Positions 1 to 9,729 of a stretch of 64,000 nt of DNA are shown here, piece after piece. Location of the stretch: the NCBI GenBank assembly GCA_016218815.1, contig JACRCX010000099.1, forward strand, positions 62,001 through 126,000, written 5' to 3'. A program made the position numbers and the translations under genes. This DNA comes from Deltaproteobacteria bacterium (GTDB taxonomy: Bacteria; Myxococcota_A; Polyangia; DRWM01; JAAZOP01). The notes under the pieces are model-generated. The model did not search any database. It had not been told where the DNA came from and saw only the letters and a program-made list of their open reading frames with translations. The first letter of the stretch is position 1. Each line of letters opens with the position of its first letter.

Positions 1-41
1 CTTCTCAGCGTCCCTCTCAGCGCCCTCAGCGTCTCAGTGGT
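1..41. repeat. Family B-like CTCAGCG repeat at window edge
   Basis: Short iterations of CTCAGCG separated by CT-rich spacers, the reverse of CGCTGAG repeats. They are related in style to the CGCAGAG repeats found elsewhere in this window. The tract continues into a CT-rich run (about 55-95) and lies in the same open frame as tsaD, so it appears to be translated. Its left end is outside the window. Confidence 0.55.
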
Positions 42-728
42 AAGTCGGCCGGTCTCCGTGCCCTCCTCTCCCCTCCCCTCCCTCCCCTCCCCTCCGTGCC
101 CTCCTTCCCCTACGTCGGCCTCGTGGTCTCGGGCGGGCACACGGCGCTGTACGCGGTGTGGGGATTGGAGCGGTTCGCGCAGCTCGCGGCGACGCGGGAC
201 GACGCGGCCGGAGAGGCGTTCGACAAGGTGGGCAAGCTGCTCGGGCTGCCCTATCCCGGCGGGCCGGCCATCGACGCCGCCGCCGCCGGCATCGAACCCG
301 GAGACCTCCGCTTCCCTCGCGGCCTCGATCGCAAGGACACGCTCGATTTCTCGTTCTCCGGACTCAAGACCGCCGTGGCGGACCGGCTGCGAGCGCGTCG
401 CGAGCCGCCGGACCCGGACGAGGTGCGGCGCGTCGCGGCCGCGTTCCAGGAGTCGGTCGTCGCCTCGCTGGTCAAGAAGTCCCTCCAGGCGTGCGAGCGT
501 CTGGGAATACCGCGCCTGACGTTGGGCGGCGGCGTGGCGGCCAACCGCGGGCTGCGACGCTCCATGGCGGAGGCCTGCCGCACGGCGGGCGTGGAGCTGT
601 ACCTGCCCGCGCGGTCGGACTGCACCGACAACGCGGCGATGGTGGGTCTGGCGGCGGCGCCGCGACTCCTGCGGGGCGAGGACGACGGCGGGTCGTTGGC
701 GGCGCGGTCGAGCTGGCCGATCGGGTGA
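3..728 (+). CDS. tsaD: TsaD, tRNA N6-threonylcarbamoyladenosine transferase (5' partial)
   Basis: C-terminal two thirds of TsaD, which with TsaB/TsaE moves threonylcarbamoyl onto A37 of ANN-decoding tRNAs in the cytoplasm. Recognised from the run starting VGLVVSGGHTALY, then DDAAGEAFDKVGKLLGL, YPGGPAID, FSFSGLKTAV, GGGVAANRGLR and DCTDNAAMVG, all in family order. The frame stays open to the window edge. The translated sequence just upstream (SQRPSQRPQRLSG, then Leu/Pro-rich) does not look like the usual HxxxH metal-binding segment that precedes VSGGH by about 20-30 residues. A repeat tract therefore seems to be inserted, in frame, between the two. The GTG at 96 could give a short product but would lack the metal-binding histidines, so it is unlikely to be the real start. 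Confidence 0.9.
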   Translation, partial: SQRPSQRPQRLSGKSAGLRALLSPPLPPLPSVPSFPYVGLVVSGGHTALYAVWGLERFAQLAATRDDAAGEAFDKVGKLLGLPYPGGPAIDAAAAGIEPGDLRFPRGLDRKDTLDFSFSGLKTAVADRLRARREPPDPDEVRRVAAAFQESVVASLVKKSLQACERLGIPRLTLGGGVAANRGLRRSMAEACRTAGVELYLPARSDCTDNAAMVGLAAAPRLLRGEDDGGSLAARSSWPIG

Positions 729-768
729 GCGTCGTCCCCAACCTCGTGCTTTCTTGGCCAGTCAGGTG

Positions 769-796
769 TTGACAACTTCACGTACATGATTAATGT
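769..796 (+). promoter_or_regulatory. Possible sigma-70 promoter of groESL
   Basis: A perfect TTGACA at 769-774 is followed 16 bases later by TAATGT (791-796), in the only AT-rich stretch before groES. It lies about 75 bases upstream of the groES start. The -10 match is weak. No CIRCE inverted repeat was seen, so HrcA control is not supported here. Confidence 0.4.
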
Positions 797-871
797 CCGG
801 CCGCTGCGAAGGCGATCACCGGCGCAAGAGGCCGGAAACGCTTGACAAGCCGAGGGCTTAGGAGGTTGGTC

Positions 872-1162
872 ATGAAGATCCGTCCGTTGCACGATCGCGT
901 CATCATCCGTCGTCTCGAGGAGGAGGAGAAGACCAAGGGCGGGATCATCATTCCCGATTCGGCCAAGGAGAAGCCGCTGGAAGGCAAGGTCATTGCCGCC
1001 GGCAAGGGCAAGATCCTGGAGAACGGCGAGATCCGCCCCCTGGACGTCAAGGAAGGCGACCGGATCCTCTTCGGCAAGTACTCGGGCACCGAAGTGAAGA
1101 TCGACGGCGAAGAGCACCTGATCCTGCGCGAGGAGGACATCCTCGGCGTGATCGAGAAGTAG
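872..1162 (+). CDS. groES: Co-chaperonin GroES
   Basis: 96-residue co-chaperonin that caps the GroEL cavity. It begins MKIRPLHDRVIIRRLEEE. The mobile loop that contacts GroEL (KTKGGIIIPDSAKEKP) lies at about residues 18-33, and the end DILGVIEK is typical. The length is normal for the family. The start was chosen at the ATG at 872 because GGAGGT at 861-866 is well placed; a TTG start at 842 would add 10 unlike residues. It is followed after 66 bases by groEL, the usual groESL operon. Confidence 0.98.
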   Translation: MKIRPLHDRVIIRRLEEEEKTKGGIIIPDSAKEKPLEGKVIAAGKGKILENGEIRPLDVKEGDRILFGKYSGTEVKIDGEEHLILREEDILGVIEK

Positions 1163-1228
1163 CAACCAGGCGTACCGGCTGGTCCGGTCGCCGCCGCGGC
1201 GCGATCCGCGCCGGACGGGAGGAGTCCC

Positions 1229-2869
<1,641 letters not shown>

Positions 2870-2888
2870 GGCGCGCGGTCGAACGGTC

Positions 2889-2917
2889 GAGCGGTAGCCG
2901 AACCAGGCCCACCGCTC
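2889..2917 (+). terminator. Possible stem-loop after groEL
   Basis: GAGCGGT (2889-2895) pairs with ACCGCTC (2911-2917) around a 15-base loop, 20 bases past the groEL stop. There is no U-tract, so intrinsic termination is uncertain. Nothing else is visible between groEL and the next gene except its ribosome-binding site. Confidence 0.25.
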
Positions 2918-3028
2918 GCCGCTCGTCCCCCGATCGAAGTCTTCCAACCAAGATCCGACCCTGTTTGCCGAGTTTTTTCAGCCGGCACCCCGTGATCCGT
3001 CGTCCAATCGGAATCGCGGAGGTGACCG

Positions 3029-5428
3029 ATGGGCAGTCACAGCGTCACGCAACGGCACGGGAACGGCGGTTCGATCGCCCCGCAGGCGTCTCGACCCGCG
3101 AATCCACCTTCGGCGCCGCCCCTCCCCGGCGGCGCTACGCCCGCTCCGCGGCTCGTGCAGTGGATGGCCACCCCGCGCTGCCCGCTCTCCTGCCCCCACT
3201 GCCTCGCCGATGCGGGAACGGCCGCAGCGCCCGAGCTGGACACCGACCAGGCGCTCGCGCTCGTCGATCAGGTCGCAAGGCTCGGCACGGCCGAGTTCCT
3301 CGTCACGGGCGGGGAGCCGCTGGCGCGGGCCGATCTGCCGGCCGTGGTCGAGCACCTGGGCCGGGTCGGCCTGCGCTGGTCGCTGAACACCTCGGCCGAG
3401 CCGACGGGCGAGGTTCGCGCCGCCCTCGAGCGGCACCCTCCGGTGTTCGCCGCCGTCAGCATCGACGGGCCGGAGGAGGTCCACGACGAGTTTCGGGGGA
3501 GGCGCGGAGCGCTGGAGGAGTCGTTGCGGACGATCGAGTTCTTCGCGGGGCTCGGGTGCGTCGTCGCCGCGGGCACCACGGTCGGGCGGCACAACTTCGG
3601 CGCCCTGCCGAAGACGCTCGCGCTCGTCGCACGCACCCGTGCCGCGCATTGGGGCCTGCACCTGCTGGTGCCCGAGGGTCGGGCGAGGCGGCGGCCGGAG
3701 CTGTTCCTCCGCCGTCCCGAGCTGCGCCGTCTGCTGCGCTTCGTTGCCGACAAGCGCCGGCATTATCCCGTCGTGATGGCCGACGAGCTGGGCTGGTGCG
3801 GCGACTGGGAGCCGCTGCTGCGCGACGCGCCCTGGCGCTGCGGCGCCGGCCGCCAGCAGTGCGTCGTCCTGCCGGACGGAGACGTCGTGCCGTGCACGAC
3901 CGTCGACCGGTCGGAGAGCGCGGGCAACGTGCGGGCGCGTCCGCTGGCAGAAATCTGGCGGGACGGCTTCCGGCAGCTCCGTTCCGGTGACGCCGATGGT
4001 GCCTGTCGCGGCTGCGAGCATCTTTCGGCCTGCGGTGGCGGATGCTGGCTGCTCCGGCGGCACGGCCGCGGGTGTCAGCGGGCGGTGTGGGAGAGCCCGC
4101 GCACCCGCGCCTGGTCCCGCGCGGTGTCCGTCGTCCTGGCCGCCGGACTTGCGGCGTGTCCAGCGCGTGCGCCAACGGCTGTTTCGGCGACCGTCGGCGC
4201 GAGCGGCCCGGTTCAGGCCATCGGCCAATGGGACGGAAATGTCGCGCAGCGCCGCAGAGTCGCAGAGGGGGAAAGCCCTTCCGAATCTGCGGACTCTGCG
4301 GCTCTGCACGAGAACTCTTCCGATGAGCCCGCCGTTCCGGACGATTCCGTCGCGGCCGTGACGAGCGAGACCGGCGCGGGACTCGAAGCGGCGCTCGTCG
4401 TCTGGAACACCCGCGGGCTGCCGCCGTCGCGCTACGACGAGCGATGGAGCGCTCCCTTGCCGGAGGACGGCAGCGTGACGATCACGCCGCCCGCGGGGAT
4501 GGCCGACGACCCGGGCTGGAAGTTCTTCCAGGACGTCGCCGCGGGCCGCCTCCCGCACGGACTGACCGACTGCGCCCAGGCCGTGCGCGACGCCCTGGAG
4601 ACCCGCGAACGATCGCTGGCCTTCTCCGCCCTGCTCTTCCGCTCGCTCGCCGAGTGCACGCTGGAGGGCCGCCCCCCGCAGCGCCGCAGCGACCGGGAAC
4701 GAACCGCACTGCGCGAGACGCTCGCGGTGCTGCACGAACGGACCGAGGATTGGCGGCGGGCGATCTACACCGAGCGACTCGACCCCTACCTGGCGCGAGG
4801 CCGCGAGTTCACACGGTACCGCTTCGAGATGTCGAAGGCGCTCATCCCGCCGCCGAACTGGCTGCACATGGCACGTGACGTTGCCGTGGAGCGCTGGGGC
4901 CGCGCTGAACAGGCCGCCGCGGACGACTGGCTCGAAACCCATCCCTGGGCCGAGCAGCTCGTCCTGACGGTGACGGCGGAAAGCGGGACGATTGACCTCG
5001 TGGGTGCGGCCATGATCGAAGCCGGTCAAACGGCCGCCGTCGCGGCGACGGACGTGCTGGTCGCGCGGCCGGCTGTACCGACGGAGAATCGGGGCCGGGA
5101 GGAGAGCAACGACGGGAGCGACGGGGTCGAGAGCGCCGACGGGCATGTCGGGGACGACGGCGTGTCGTGCACGGTCGCTTCGGCGAACGGCGCGGCCTGG
5201 ACCGCGGTCCTGCCGGCGGGGGTCGAGTTGACCTGGGCTGACGTCGTGCGACTGGTCTACGAGCAGAACCGCGAGGCGCTGGACGAGCGCGCGACGGCCA
5301 TCGTAGAGCACGGCTGGAGCTGGGAGGGCGACGCCTCGACCCCGGATCCGCTGCTGTTGCCCGCGCTGCGGGCCCACGGCGACGACCCCAACGTCGTCCC
5401 CTGGCTCGTCGACCTCTGGATGTTCTAG
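3029..5428 (+). CDS. Radical SAM/SPASM protein fused to a membrane-anchored unknown domain
   Basis: 799 residues in three parts. The N-terminal part is a radical SAM enzyme: CPLSCPHC (Cys51, 55, 58) should bind the SAM-cleaving 4Fe-4S cluster, and a GGEP motif lies at about 94-97. Next is a SPASM domain whose cysteines (271, 278, 289, 326, 329, 335, 339, 349) would carry auxiliary clusters, as in peptide-modifying enzymes. Residues 364-378 then form a hydrophobic segment ending LAAC, like a lipobox or membrane anchor. A ~360-residue C-terminal region is not recognised (WKFFQDVAAGRLPHGL, RYRFEMSKALIPPPNW). A palindromic repeat encodes about residues 405-429. The start is backed by GGAGGTGACC. 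No precursor peptide is visible nearby, so the substrate is unknown. It could be a fusion of two once-separate genes. Confidence 0.8.
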   Translation: MGSHSVTQRHGNGGSIAPQASRPANPPSAPPLPGGATPAPRLVQWMATPRCPLSCPHCLADAGTAAAPELDTDQALALVDQVARLGTAEFLVTGGEPLARADLPAVVEHLGRVGLRWSLNTSAEPTGEVRAALERHPPVFAAVSIDGPEEVHDEFRGRRGALEESLRTIEFFAGLGCVVAAGTTVGRHNFGALPKTLALVARTRAAHWGLHLLVPEGRARRRPELFLRRPELRRLLRFVADKRRHYPVVMADELGWCGDWEPLLRDAPWRCGAGRQQCVVLPDGDVVPCTTVDRSESAGNVRARPLAEIWRDGFRQLRSGDADGACRGCEHLSACGGGCWLLRRHGRGCQRAVWESPRTRAWSRAVSVVLAAGLAACPARAPTAVSATVGASGPVQAIGQWDGNVAQRRRVAEGESPSESADSAALHENSSDEPAVPDDSVAAVTSETGAGLEAALVVWNTRGLPPSRYDERWSAPLPEDGSVTITPPAGMADDPGWKFFQDVAAGRLPHGLTDCAQAVRDALETRERSLAFSALLFRSLAECTLEGRPPQRRSDRERTALRETLAVLHERTEDWRRAIYTERLDPYLARGREFTRYRFEMSKALIPPPNWLHMARDVAVERWGRAEQAAADDWLETHPWAEQLVLTVTAESGTIDLVGAAMIEAGQTAAVAATDVLVARPAVPTENRGREESNDGSDGVESADGHVGDDGVSCTVASANGAAWTAVLPAGVELTWADVVRLVYEQNREALDERATAIVEHGWSWEGDASTPDPLLLPALRAHGDDPNVVPWLVDLWMF
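4243..4313. repeat. Family B palindromic repeat inside the radical SAM gene
   Basis: An arm built of GCAGAG units (4243-4268, GCGCCGCAGAGTCGCAGAG) faces an inverted arm (4287-4313, CTGCGGACTCTGCGGCTCTG), so the transcript can form a long hairpin. It lies in frame just after the hydrophobic segment and encodes a Ser/Ala/Glu-rich linker. It belongs to the same family as 14627-14695 and 26110-26140. Confidence 0.8.
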
Positions 5429-5478
5429 GCGTCCGTCACGGACCACCCCCCCGTCCGCTCGCCACGTGACGGCCGCTC

Positions 5479-5530
5479 GGCCGCTCGCTTCCCCGCGGCC
5501 GCTCGCTTCCCCGCGGCCGCTCGCTTCGCC
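5479..5530. repeat. 18-bp tandem repeat in convergent intergenic region
   Basis: Nearly three head-to-tail copies of GGCCGCTCGCTTCCCCGC lie between the converging radical SAM and thiolase genes and end at the thiolase stop codon. GC-rich with self-complementary GCGGCCGC cores, so it could act as a bidirectional terminator, though no U-tract is seen. Confidence 0.75.
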
Positions 5531-6739
5531 CTACTTCACATCGACCTTGAGAACGACGGCGGCGCCGGTGTCGCCGGCGGCGCAGCCGTCGAAGAGGCCG
5601 TAGCCGCCGCCCTTCATCGCCAGCTCCTCGATCAGCTCGACGATGAGACGCAGGCCGGTGGGGCCCTGGGGATGGCCGTACACCAGCGAGGAGCCGAAGT
5701 TGTTCATCTGGTCGGGCTTGAGGCCGAATTCGTGGCAGAACAGGACGTCGTTCACCGCGAACGGATTGTGCGTCTTGATCGCCTTGCAGTCCTTGATCCC
5801 GATGCCGGCGCGCTCGAGCGCCTGCTTCGCCGCCGGGATGATCGCCTCGGCCATGAACCCCTTGCGCACGCGGCCCTGGCCGTAGGAGAGAAGCTGCACC
5901 GTGACGTTCTTGTCGCGCGACAGCTCGGCGGCCTTCTCGCGGGTGGTGACGAGCATGCCGGCGTTGCCGTCGGCGGGGAAAGTCTGCGTGCCGAAGCTGA
6001 CCGTCCCGTCCGGCTTGACCGGCTTGAGCGCCGCGAGACCCTCGGGGGTGCTCGACCGCACGCCTTCGTCGGCCTTGACGGTGGCCAGGACCTTGCGGCC
6101 GCTGGCGTCCTTCACCTCGACCGGCAGCAGCATGTAGCGCTTCTGGAACGCCTGGTCGTTGGCGGTGGCGTCGCGGTACTGCTTCTCGCGCAGGAGCGTC
6201 ATCTCGTCCTGCTCGCCCTTGGTGACCTTGTGCTCGCGGGCGCAGTTCTCCGCCGTGTCGATCATCGCGTTCCTGGCGAAGGGGTCGTTGCCGAAGTTGT
6301 CGAGGACCCAATCCTCCTTCTCGCCGGTGCCGCCGGGCCCGATCGGATTGGGGTAGAGGATGTGGGGCCCGTTGGAGCAGCGGTCGGCGGCGACGACGAG
6401 CGCGACCCGCGACGCCCCGGCCTCGACCTCGTTCGCCGCGGTCTGCACGCACTTGGCGCTCGTCGCGCACGCCTGGCCGATCATCGGCCCGGTGATGCCC
6501 GGGGCGCCGATCATCCCCGCCACCCACGGAGCGCCGTAGAACGCAGACTTCTGCGGCACGGTCCAGCCCAGGACGATGGTCTCCAGGGTCTCGAGCGGGA
6601 CCTTGCGGTCGGCCAGCGCGCGCTGGGCGCACTCGGCGGCGAACTTGAGCGTGTGCAGGTTGGCGAAGCTCCCCTGCCAGCGGCAGAACGGGGTGGACCA
6701 GTAGCAGCCGAACGGTACGAACGCCTTTTCCAGGGCCAT
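5531..6739 (-). CDS. Thiolase-family acetyl-CoA acyltransferase
   Basis: 402-residue thiolase, which condenses or cleaves acyl-CoA thioesters in fatty acid or acetoacetyl-CoA metabolism. The nucleophile Cys91 sits in GQACATSAKC. The other catalytic blocks are present: HNPFAVND (His324), GHPQGPTG (His356) and the terminal GCAAGDTGAA (Cys386). Length and order fit the family, but the blocks depart from the common CSSG/NEAF/GHPIG forms, so this is a divergent branch and chain-length preference cannot be told. The start at 6739 has AAGGAGGT seven bases upstream; a start 54 bases earlier would add an Arg-rich leader. It follows a B12-type radical SAM gene on the same strand. Confidence 0.9.
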   Translation of the reverse strand: MALEKAFVPFGCYWSTPFCRWQGSFANLHTLKFAAECAQRALADRKVPLETLETIVLGWTVPQKSAFYGAPWVAGMIGAPGITGPMIGQACATSAKCVQTAANEVEAGASRVALVVAADRCSNGPHILYPNPIGPGGTGEKEDWVLDNFGNDPFARNAMIDTAENCAREHKVTKGEQDEMTLLREKQYRDATANDQAFQKRYMLLPVEVKDASGRKVLATVKADEGVRSSTPEGLAALKPVKPDGTVSFGTQTFPADGNAGMLVTTREKAAELSRDKNVTVQLLSYGQGRVRKGFMAEAIIPAAKQALERAGIGIKDCKAIKTHNPFAVNDVLFCHEFGLKPDQMNNFGSSLVYGHPQGPTGLRLIVELIEELAMKGGGYGLFDGCAAGDTGAAVVLKVDVK

Positions 6740-6814
6740 GCGGGACCTCCTTCCGTTCCGAGGGGTGTTAGCCGTCATCGGCCGGCGAGTCAACCGGGGT
6801 CAATTGGCCACCAT

Positions 6815-6882
6815 CCGAACCGCGGGCTTCAGCCCGCGGCTGGCCCGACCGACGCAGCCGCGCCCTGAAGGGCGCGGTTCGG
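6815..6882. repeat. Family C palindromic repeat (CCGAACCGCGGGCTTCAGCC)
   Basis: Outer arms CCGAACCGCG and CGCGGTTCGG pair, with inner palindromes GCGGGCTTCAGCCCGC and GCGCCCTGAAGGGCGC. It lies between the radical SAM gene (ends 6938) and the thiolase start, about 75 bases upstream of that start. A second copy lies at 30814-30878, inside a gene. Confidence 0.9.
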
Positions 6883-6937
6883 TTCCGGGCAGAGAGCGGG
6901 CACTTGAACCGGAGAGAATGCGGTGGTCCGGAGCAGG

Positions 6938-8581
6938 TCAGCCGCCGGGATTGAAGGCGATGCGGGGCAGGGGCGCGAGCTGGCCTTGCTTGGCGGGATC
7001 CATGCGGAAGGCGCGGCGGGTGAACTCGGGCTGCTGGCCGATGTCGTGGCGCAGCTTGAACTGGGTGTACCGGATCGCCGCCGAAACCACGAGCGACGAG
7101 ACGCGCTCGGAGGCGGTCATCGGCCCGGTGGCGGCGGCGATGCGCTCCTGGAGCCCGCGCAGCCAGGCCGCGGAGCCCGCGTTCAGGTGCCGGCGGCTGC
7201 CGGGCATCAAGGCCATGGCGCGATGCGCCTCCCGCCCGTAGCGTTCGGCCTTCGCCCGCACCCGCTCCGCCGCGTTGCCGCGCAGCGAGAGGAAGCCGGC
7301 CAGCCGATCGTCGATGACGCGGAACACCGAGGGCCCCAGGCGGGCGAATTCCTCGCGGTACAGCCCGCGCTGGATCGCCGACATCTCGTCGCGTCCGATG
7401 TGCGGGTGGCGGAAGCCCAGCGAGAACCCGTCGTGCCTGCTGTGGTCGTCCATGACCTCGTGATCGATCCGCCCCTCGGCCGTCAATCGCGCGTGCAGCG
7501 GCGTCCCGTGCGCGGGGCCGTAGATCAGGAACTGGCACATCGACGGACGCAGCGACAGCAGCTCCTCGTACTCCTCGCGGATGATCTCCGGCGTCTGGTA
7601 GTCGAAGCCGATGATCATCGAGGCCAGGACGCTGATGCCGTGCGCGTGCAGGTCGGCGAACAGGTCGGGGTACGAGCGCCCCTGCATCTTGGAGAAACCG
7701 GCGCGGCGGCCCTCGAAGCCGACCCAGATCCAGTCGATGCCCATCTCGACCAGCTCGTCCGCCGTGTACTGCGACAGACCCTTGACGCTGCCGAACACGC
7801 TGACCGACAGCGGCGGCAGGTCGGACCGGCGGATCGCCTCCAGGAAGCTGCGGCCGCGGGACTCGTCGAGCAGGAAGTCCTCGTCGTTGATCCAGATGCT
7901 GTCCAGCCCGGGGTTCTCCCGCCGCAGGTGCTCGATGGACTCGAGGATCGCCGGCCCGTCGGCCAGGAGGCGCACGTGCTTCTTGCCGAAGTAGTGCGAG
8001 GTCGCGCAGAAGTCGCAGCCGTTGGGGCAGCCCAGACCCGCGATGACGTAGCCCGTCTTGCCCAGCACCGGCAGCGAGAACAGCGTCGACTGCTGCGTGA
8101 TCAGCGGCTGCCGGATCGGCACGTCGGTCCGCTCCCCCAGCAGGCGCCGCATGAACTCGACCCCCTCCCCTCGGCACACGTAGTCCGCGTACGGCGCGAT
8201 CTCGTCCCCCAGCGCCGTGCCGTAGCCGCCCAGGATGATCTTGGTCTTCGGCGCGACCTCGCGCACCGCCTGGACCATCGGAATCATCTTGTGCATCGTC
8301 GGCGAGACGAACGCGATCCCGACGTAGTCGTACCCCTTCTTCACCTCGGCAATGAACTCCCGCATCGTCGGGTAGTGCAGCGTCGTCGTCGGGATGTTCA
8401 GGTTCTCCGCGATGAAATCGATCCCCCACTGCGTCGTCGTCGCACGCGTCCGGAACGCCCCCTGCGCCCACATGATCTGGTGCGTGCCCTCGTACGACAC
8501 CCCGAACCCGTCGCCGTGCTCGGGCCCGAACGGGCGGCAGACGCTGGAGAGAAGGAGTTTGCGACCGATGGTCTTCTTCAT
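6938..8581 (-). CDS. B12-binding-domain radical SAM protein
   Basis: 547 residues. The N-terminal ~150 residues resemble a cobalamin-binding domain (FIAEVKKGYDYVGIAFVSPT then ILGGYGTALGDEI). A radical SAM domain with CPNGCDFC (Cys185, 189, 192) follows. The DSIWINDEDFLLDE and GIDWIWVGFEG segments are typical of this group. The C-terminal ~150 residues are unassigned. Members of this superfamily include methyltransferases and ring-forming enzymes acting on lipids, hopanoids and natural products; the substrate here cannot be inferred. The ATG lies at 8579-8581. The upstream divergent gene is gluQ-RS, and the 212 bases between them show no clear promoter. Confidence 0.85.
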   Translation of the reverse strand: MKKTIGRKLLLSSVCRPFGPEHGDGFGVSYEGTHQIMWAQGAFRTRATTTQWGIDFIAENLNIPTTTLHYPTMREFIAEVKKGYDYVGIAFVSPTMHKMIPMVQAVREVAPKTKIILGGYGTALGDEIAPYADYVCRGEGVEFMRRLLGERTDVPIRQPLITQQSTLFSLPVLGKTGYVIAGLGCPNGCDFCATSHYFGKKHVRLLADGPAILESIEHLRRENPGLDSIWINDEDFLLDESRGRSFLEAIRRSDLPPLSVSVFGSVKGLSQYTADELVEMGIDWIWVGFEGRRAGFSKMQGRSYPDLFADLHAHGISVLASMIIGFDYQTPEIIREEYEELLSLRPSMCQFLIYGPAHGTPLHARLTAEGRIDHEVMDDHSRHDGFSLGFRHPHIGRDEMSAIQRGLYREEFARLGPSVFRVIDDRLAGFLSLRGNAAERVRAKAERYGREAHRAMALMPGSRRHLNAGSAAWLRGLQERIAAATGPMTASERVSSLVVSAAIRYTQFKLRHDIGQQPEFTRRAFRMDPAKQGQLAPLPRIAFNPGG

Positions 8582-8793
8582 ACAGCCCCGTCATCCGGTC
8601 GCGCGGGAAGTGGTCGGTGATGCACCGGCACGCAGGGACTCGCCGCCGGCCCCCCCACCATGAGCGCTGCCACGTCACGGATTCGTCATCGCGGCGGGAA
8701 AATCACCCCGTGTGGCGGGCGAATTGATCCCCCTACGAACTTGCGGAGGGTCGTACTAGGCTCGCCGGAACGTTGGGGGAGCAGGAACCGGAG

Positions 8794-9729
8794 ATGAACG
8801 CACCGACCACCCGCTTCGCTCCCAGTCCCACCGGGCGGCTGCACCTCGGTCACGCGGTGTCGGCCCGGCACGGGTTCGAGGCGGCGCGGCGGGAGGGAGG
8901 CCGGTTCCTCCTGCGGATCGAGGACATCGATTGCACGAGGTGCCGCAGGGAACACGAGGAGGGGATCCTCGACGACCTGCGATTCCTCGGGTTGTCGTGG
9001 GACGCGCCGGTGCGGCGGCAGTCGGAGCACCTGGACGACTACGAACGCGCGGTGGAGCGCCTGCGGGAGATGGAGCTTCTGTACCCGTGCTTCTGCACGC
9101 GTGCCGACGTGGCGGCCGAGATCGGCCGGGCGGCGTGCGCGCCGCATGATCTGCCCGCGCCCGGACCGGTCGAGGGTCCGTGCGGGCCGCGCTACCCGGG
9201 CACGTGCCGAAGGATGCCGCGGGAGGAGGCAGAGAGGCGTGTTGCGAGCGGGACGGGCTATGCCTTGCGACTCGACGTCGCGCGCGCGGCGCGGCTTGCC
9301 GAGCAACGCAACGGCGGGCCGCTCTTCTGGCACGACCGGCGGGCCGGAAAGGTCGAGGCCGCCCCGCGAACGCTGGGCGACGTCGTTCTGGCGCGCAAGG
9401 AGACCCCGACCAGTTACCATCTTGCCGTCAGCGTGGACGACCATCTGCAGGGCGTCACCCTGGTCACGCGCGGAACGGACCTGTTCCACGCGACTCACGT
9501 CCACCGCCTGCTCCAGGCCTTGCTGGGGTTGGACACGCCCGAGTATGACCATCACCCGCTGGTGCTCGACGACCGCGGCGAGAGGCTGGCCAAGCGCCGT
9601 CACGCCCCGACCATCCGGTCGCTGCGCGAGGAAGGACGGACGGCGGCGGACGTCTGGGGGATGGTGGGCTGGCCGCCGATCGGGCCGGGGCAGGAGAAAC
9701 CACCGATGGACACCGATGGACACAGATAG
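8794..9729 (+). CDS. gluQ: Glutamyl-Q tRNA(Asp) synthetase
   Basis: 311 residues. A truncated GluRS-like enzyme that attaches glutamate to queuosine at position 34 of tRNA(Asp). It has the class I signature HLGH (17-20) in FAPSPTGRLHLGHAVSA, the zinc site CFC (98, 100) with Tyr133 and Cys137 in RYPGTC, and the KMSKS-like KRRHA. It lacks the anticodon-binding domain, as expected for GluQ-RS. The start is the ATG at 8794 after GGGGAGCAGG. The last residues (KPPMDTDGHR) and the stop codon come from a dispersed repeat, so the C-terminus is atypical. It overlaps ubiE by 14 bases. Confidence 0.93.
   Translation: MNAPTTRFAPSPTGRLHLGHAVSARHGFEAARREGGRFLLRIEDIDCTRCRREHEEGILDDLRFLGLSWDAPVRRQSEHLDDYERAVERLREMELLYPCFCTRADVAAEIGRAACAPHDLPAPGPVEGPCGPRYPGTCRRMPREEAERRVASGTGYALRLDVARAARLAEQRNGGPLFWHDRRAGKVEAAPRTLGDVVLARKETPTSYHLAVSVDDHLQGVTLVTRGTDLFHATHVHRLLQALLGLDTPEYDHHPLVLDDRGERLAKRRHAPTIRSLREEGRTAADVWGMVGWPPIGPGQEKPPMDTDGHR
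9697..9728. repeat. Family A repeat, copy 1 (gluQ/ubiE junction)
   Basis: AAACCACCGATGGACACCGA followed by TGGACACAGATA. The ACCGATGGAC unit is iterated. In one frame it encodes the end of GluQ-RS including most of its stop codon; in another it supplies the ATG of ubiE at 9716. Other copies: 13212-13243, 28920-28950, 45457-45488, 63965-63987. Confidence 0.95.

Noticed and set aside
96..728. GTG start giving a short TsaD
   Set aside because: It would lack the metal-binding histidines and ATP-binding N-domain; the frame is open to the window edge.
729..871. CIRCE heat-shock operator before groES
   Set aside because: No TTAGCACTC/GAGTGCTAA inverted repeat could be found, only a sigma-70-like -35.
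4042..4361. Small plus-strand genes within the radical SAM gene
   Set aside because: They overlap conserved SPASM cysteines in another frame and lack translation signals.
5479..5530. CRISPR-like array
   Set aside because: Units are 18 bases with no unique spacers, and no cas genes are present.
6796..6806. Third copy of the G-rich tetR element
   Set aside because: Only GGGTCAATTG matches; the G-run and flanks are absent, so it is probably chance.
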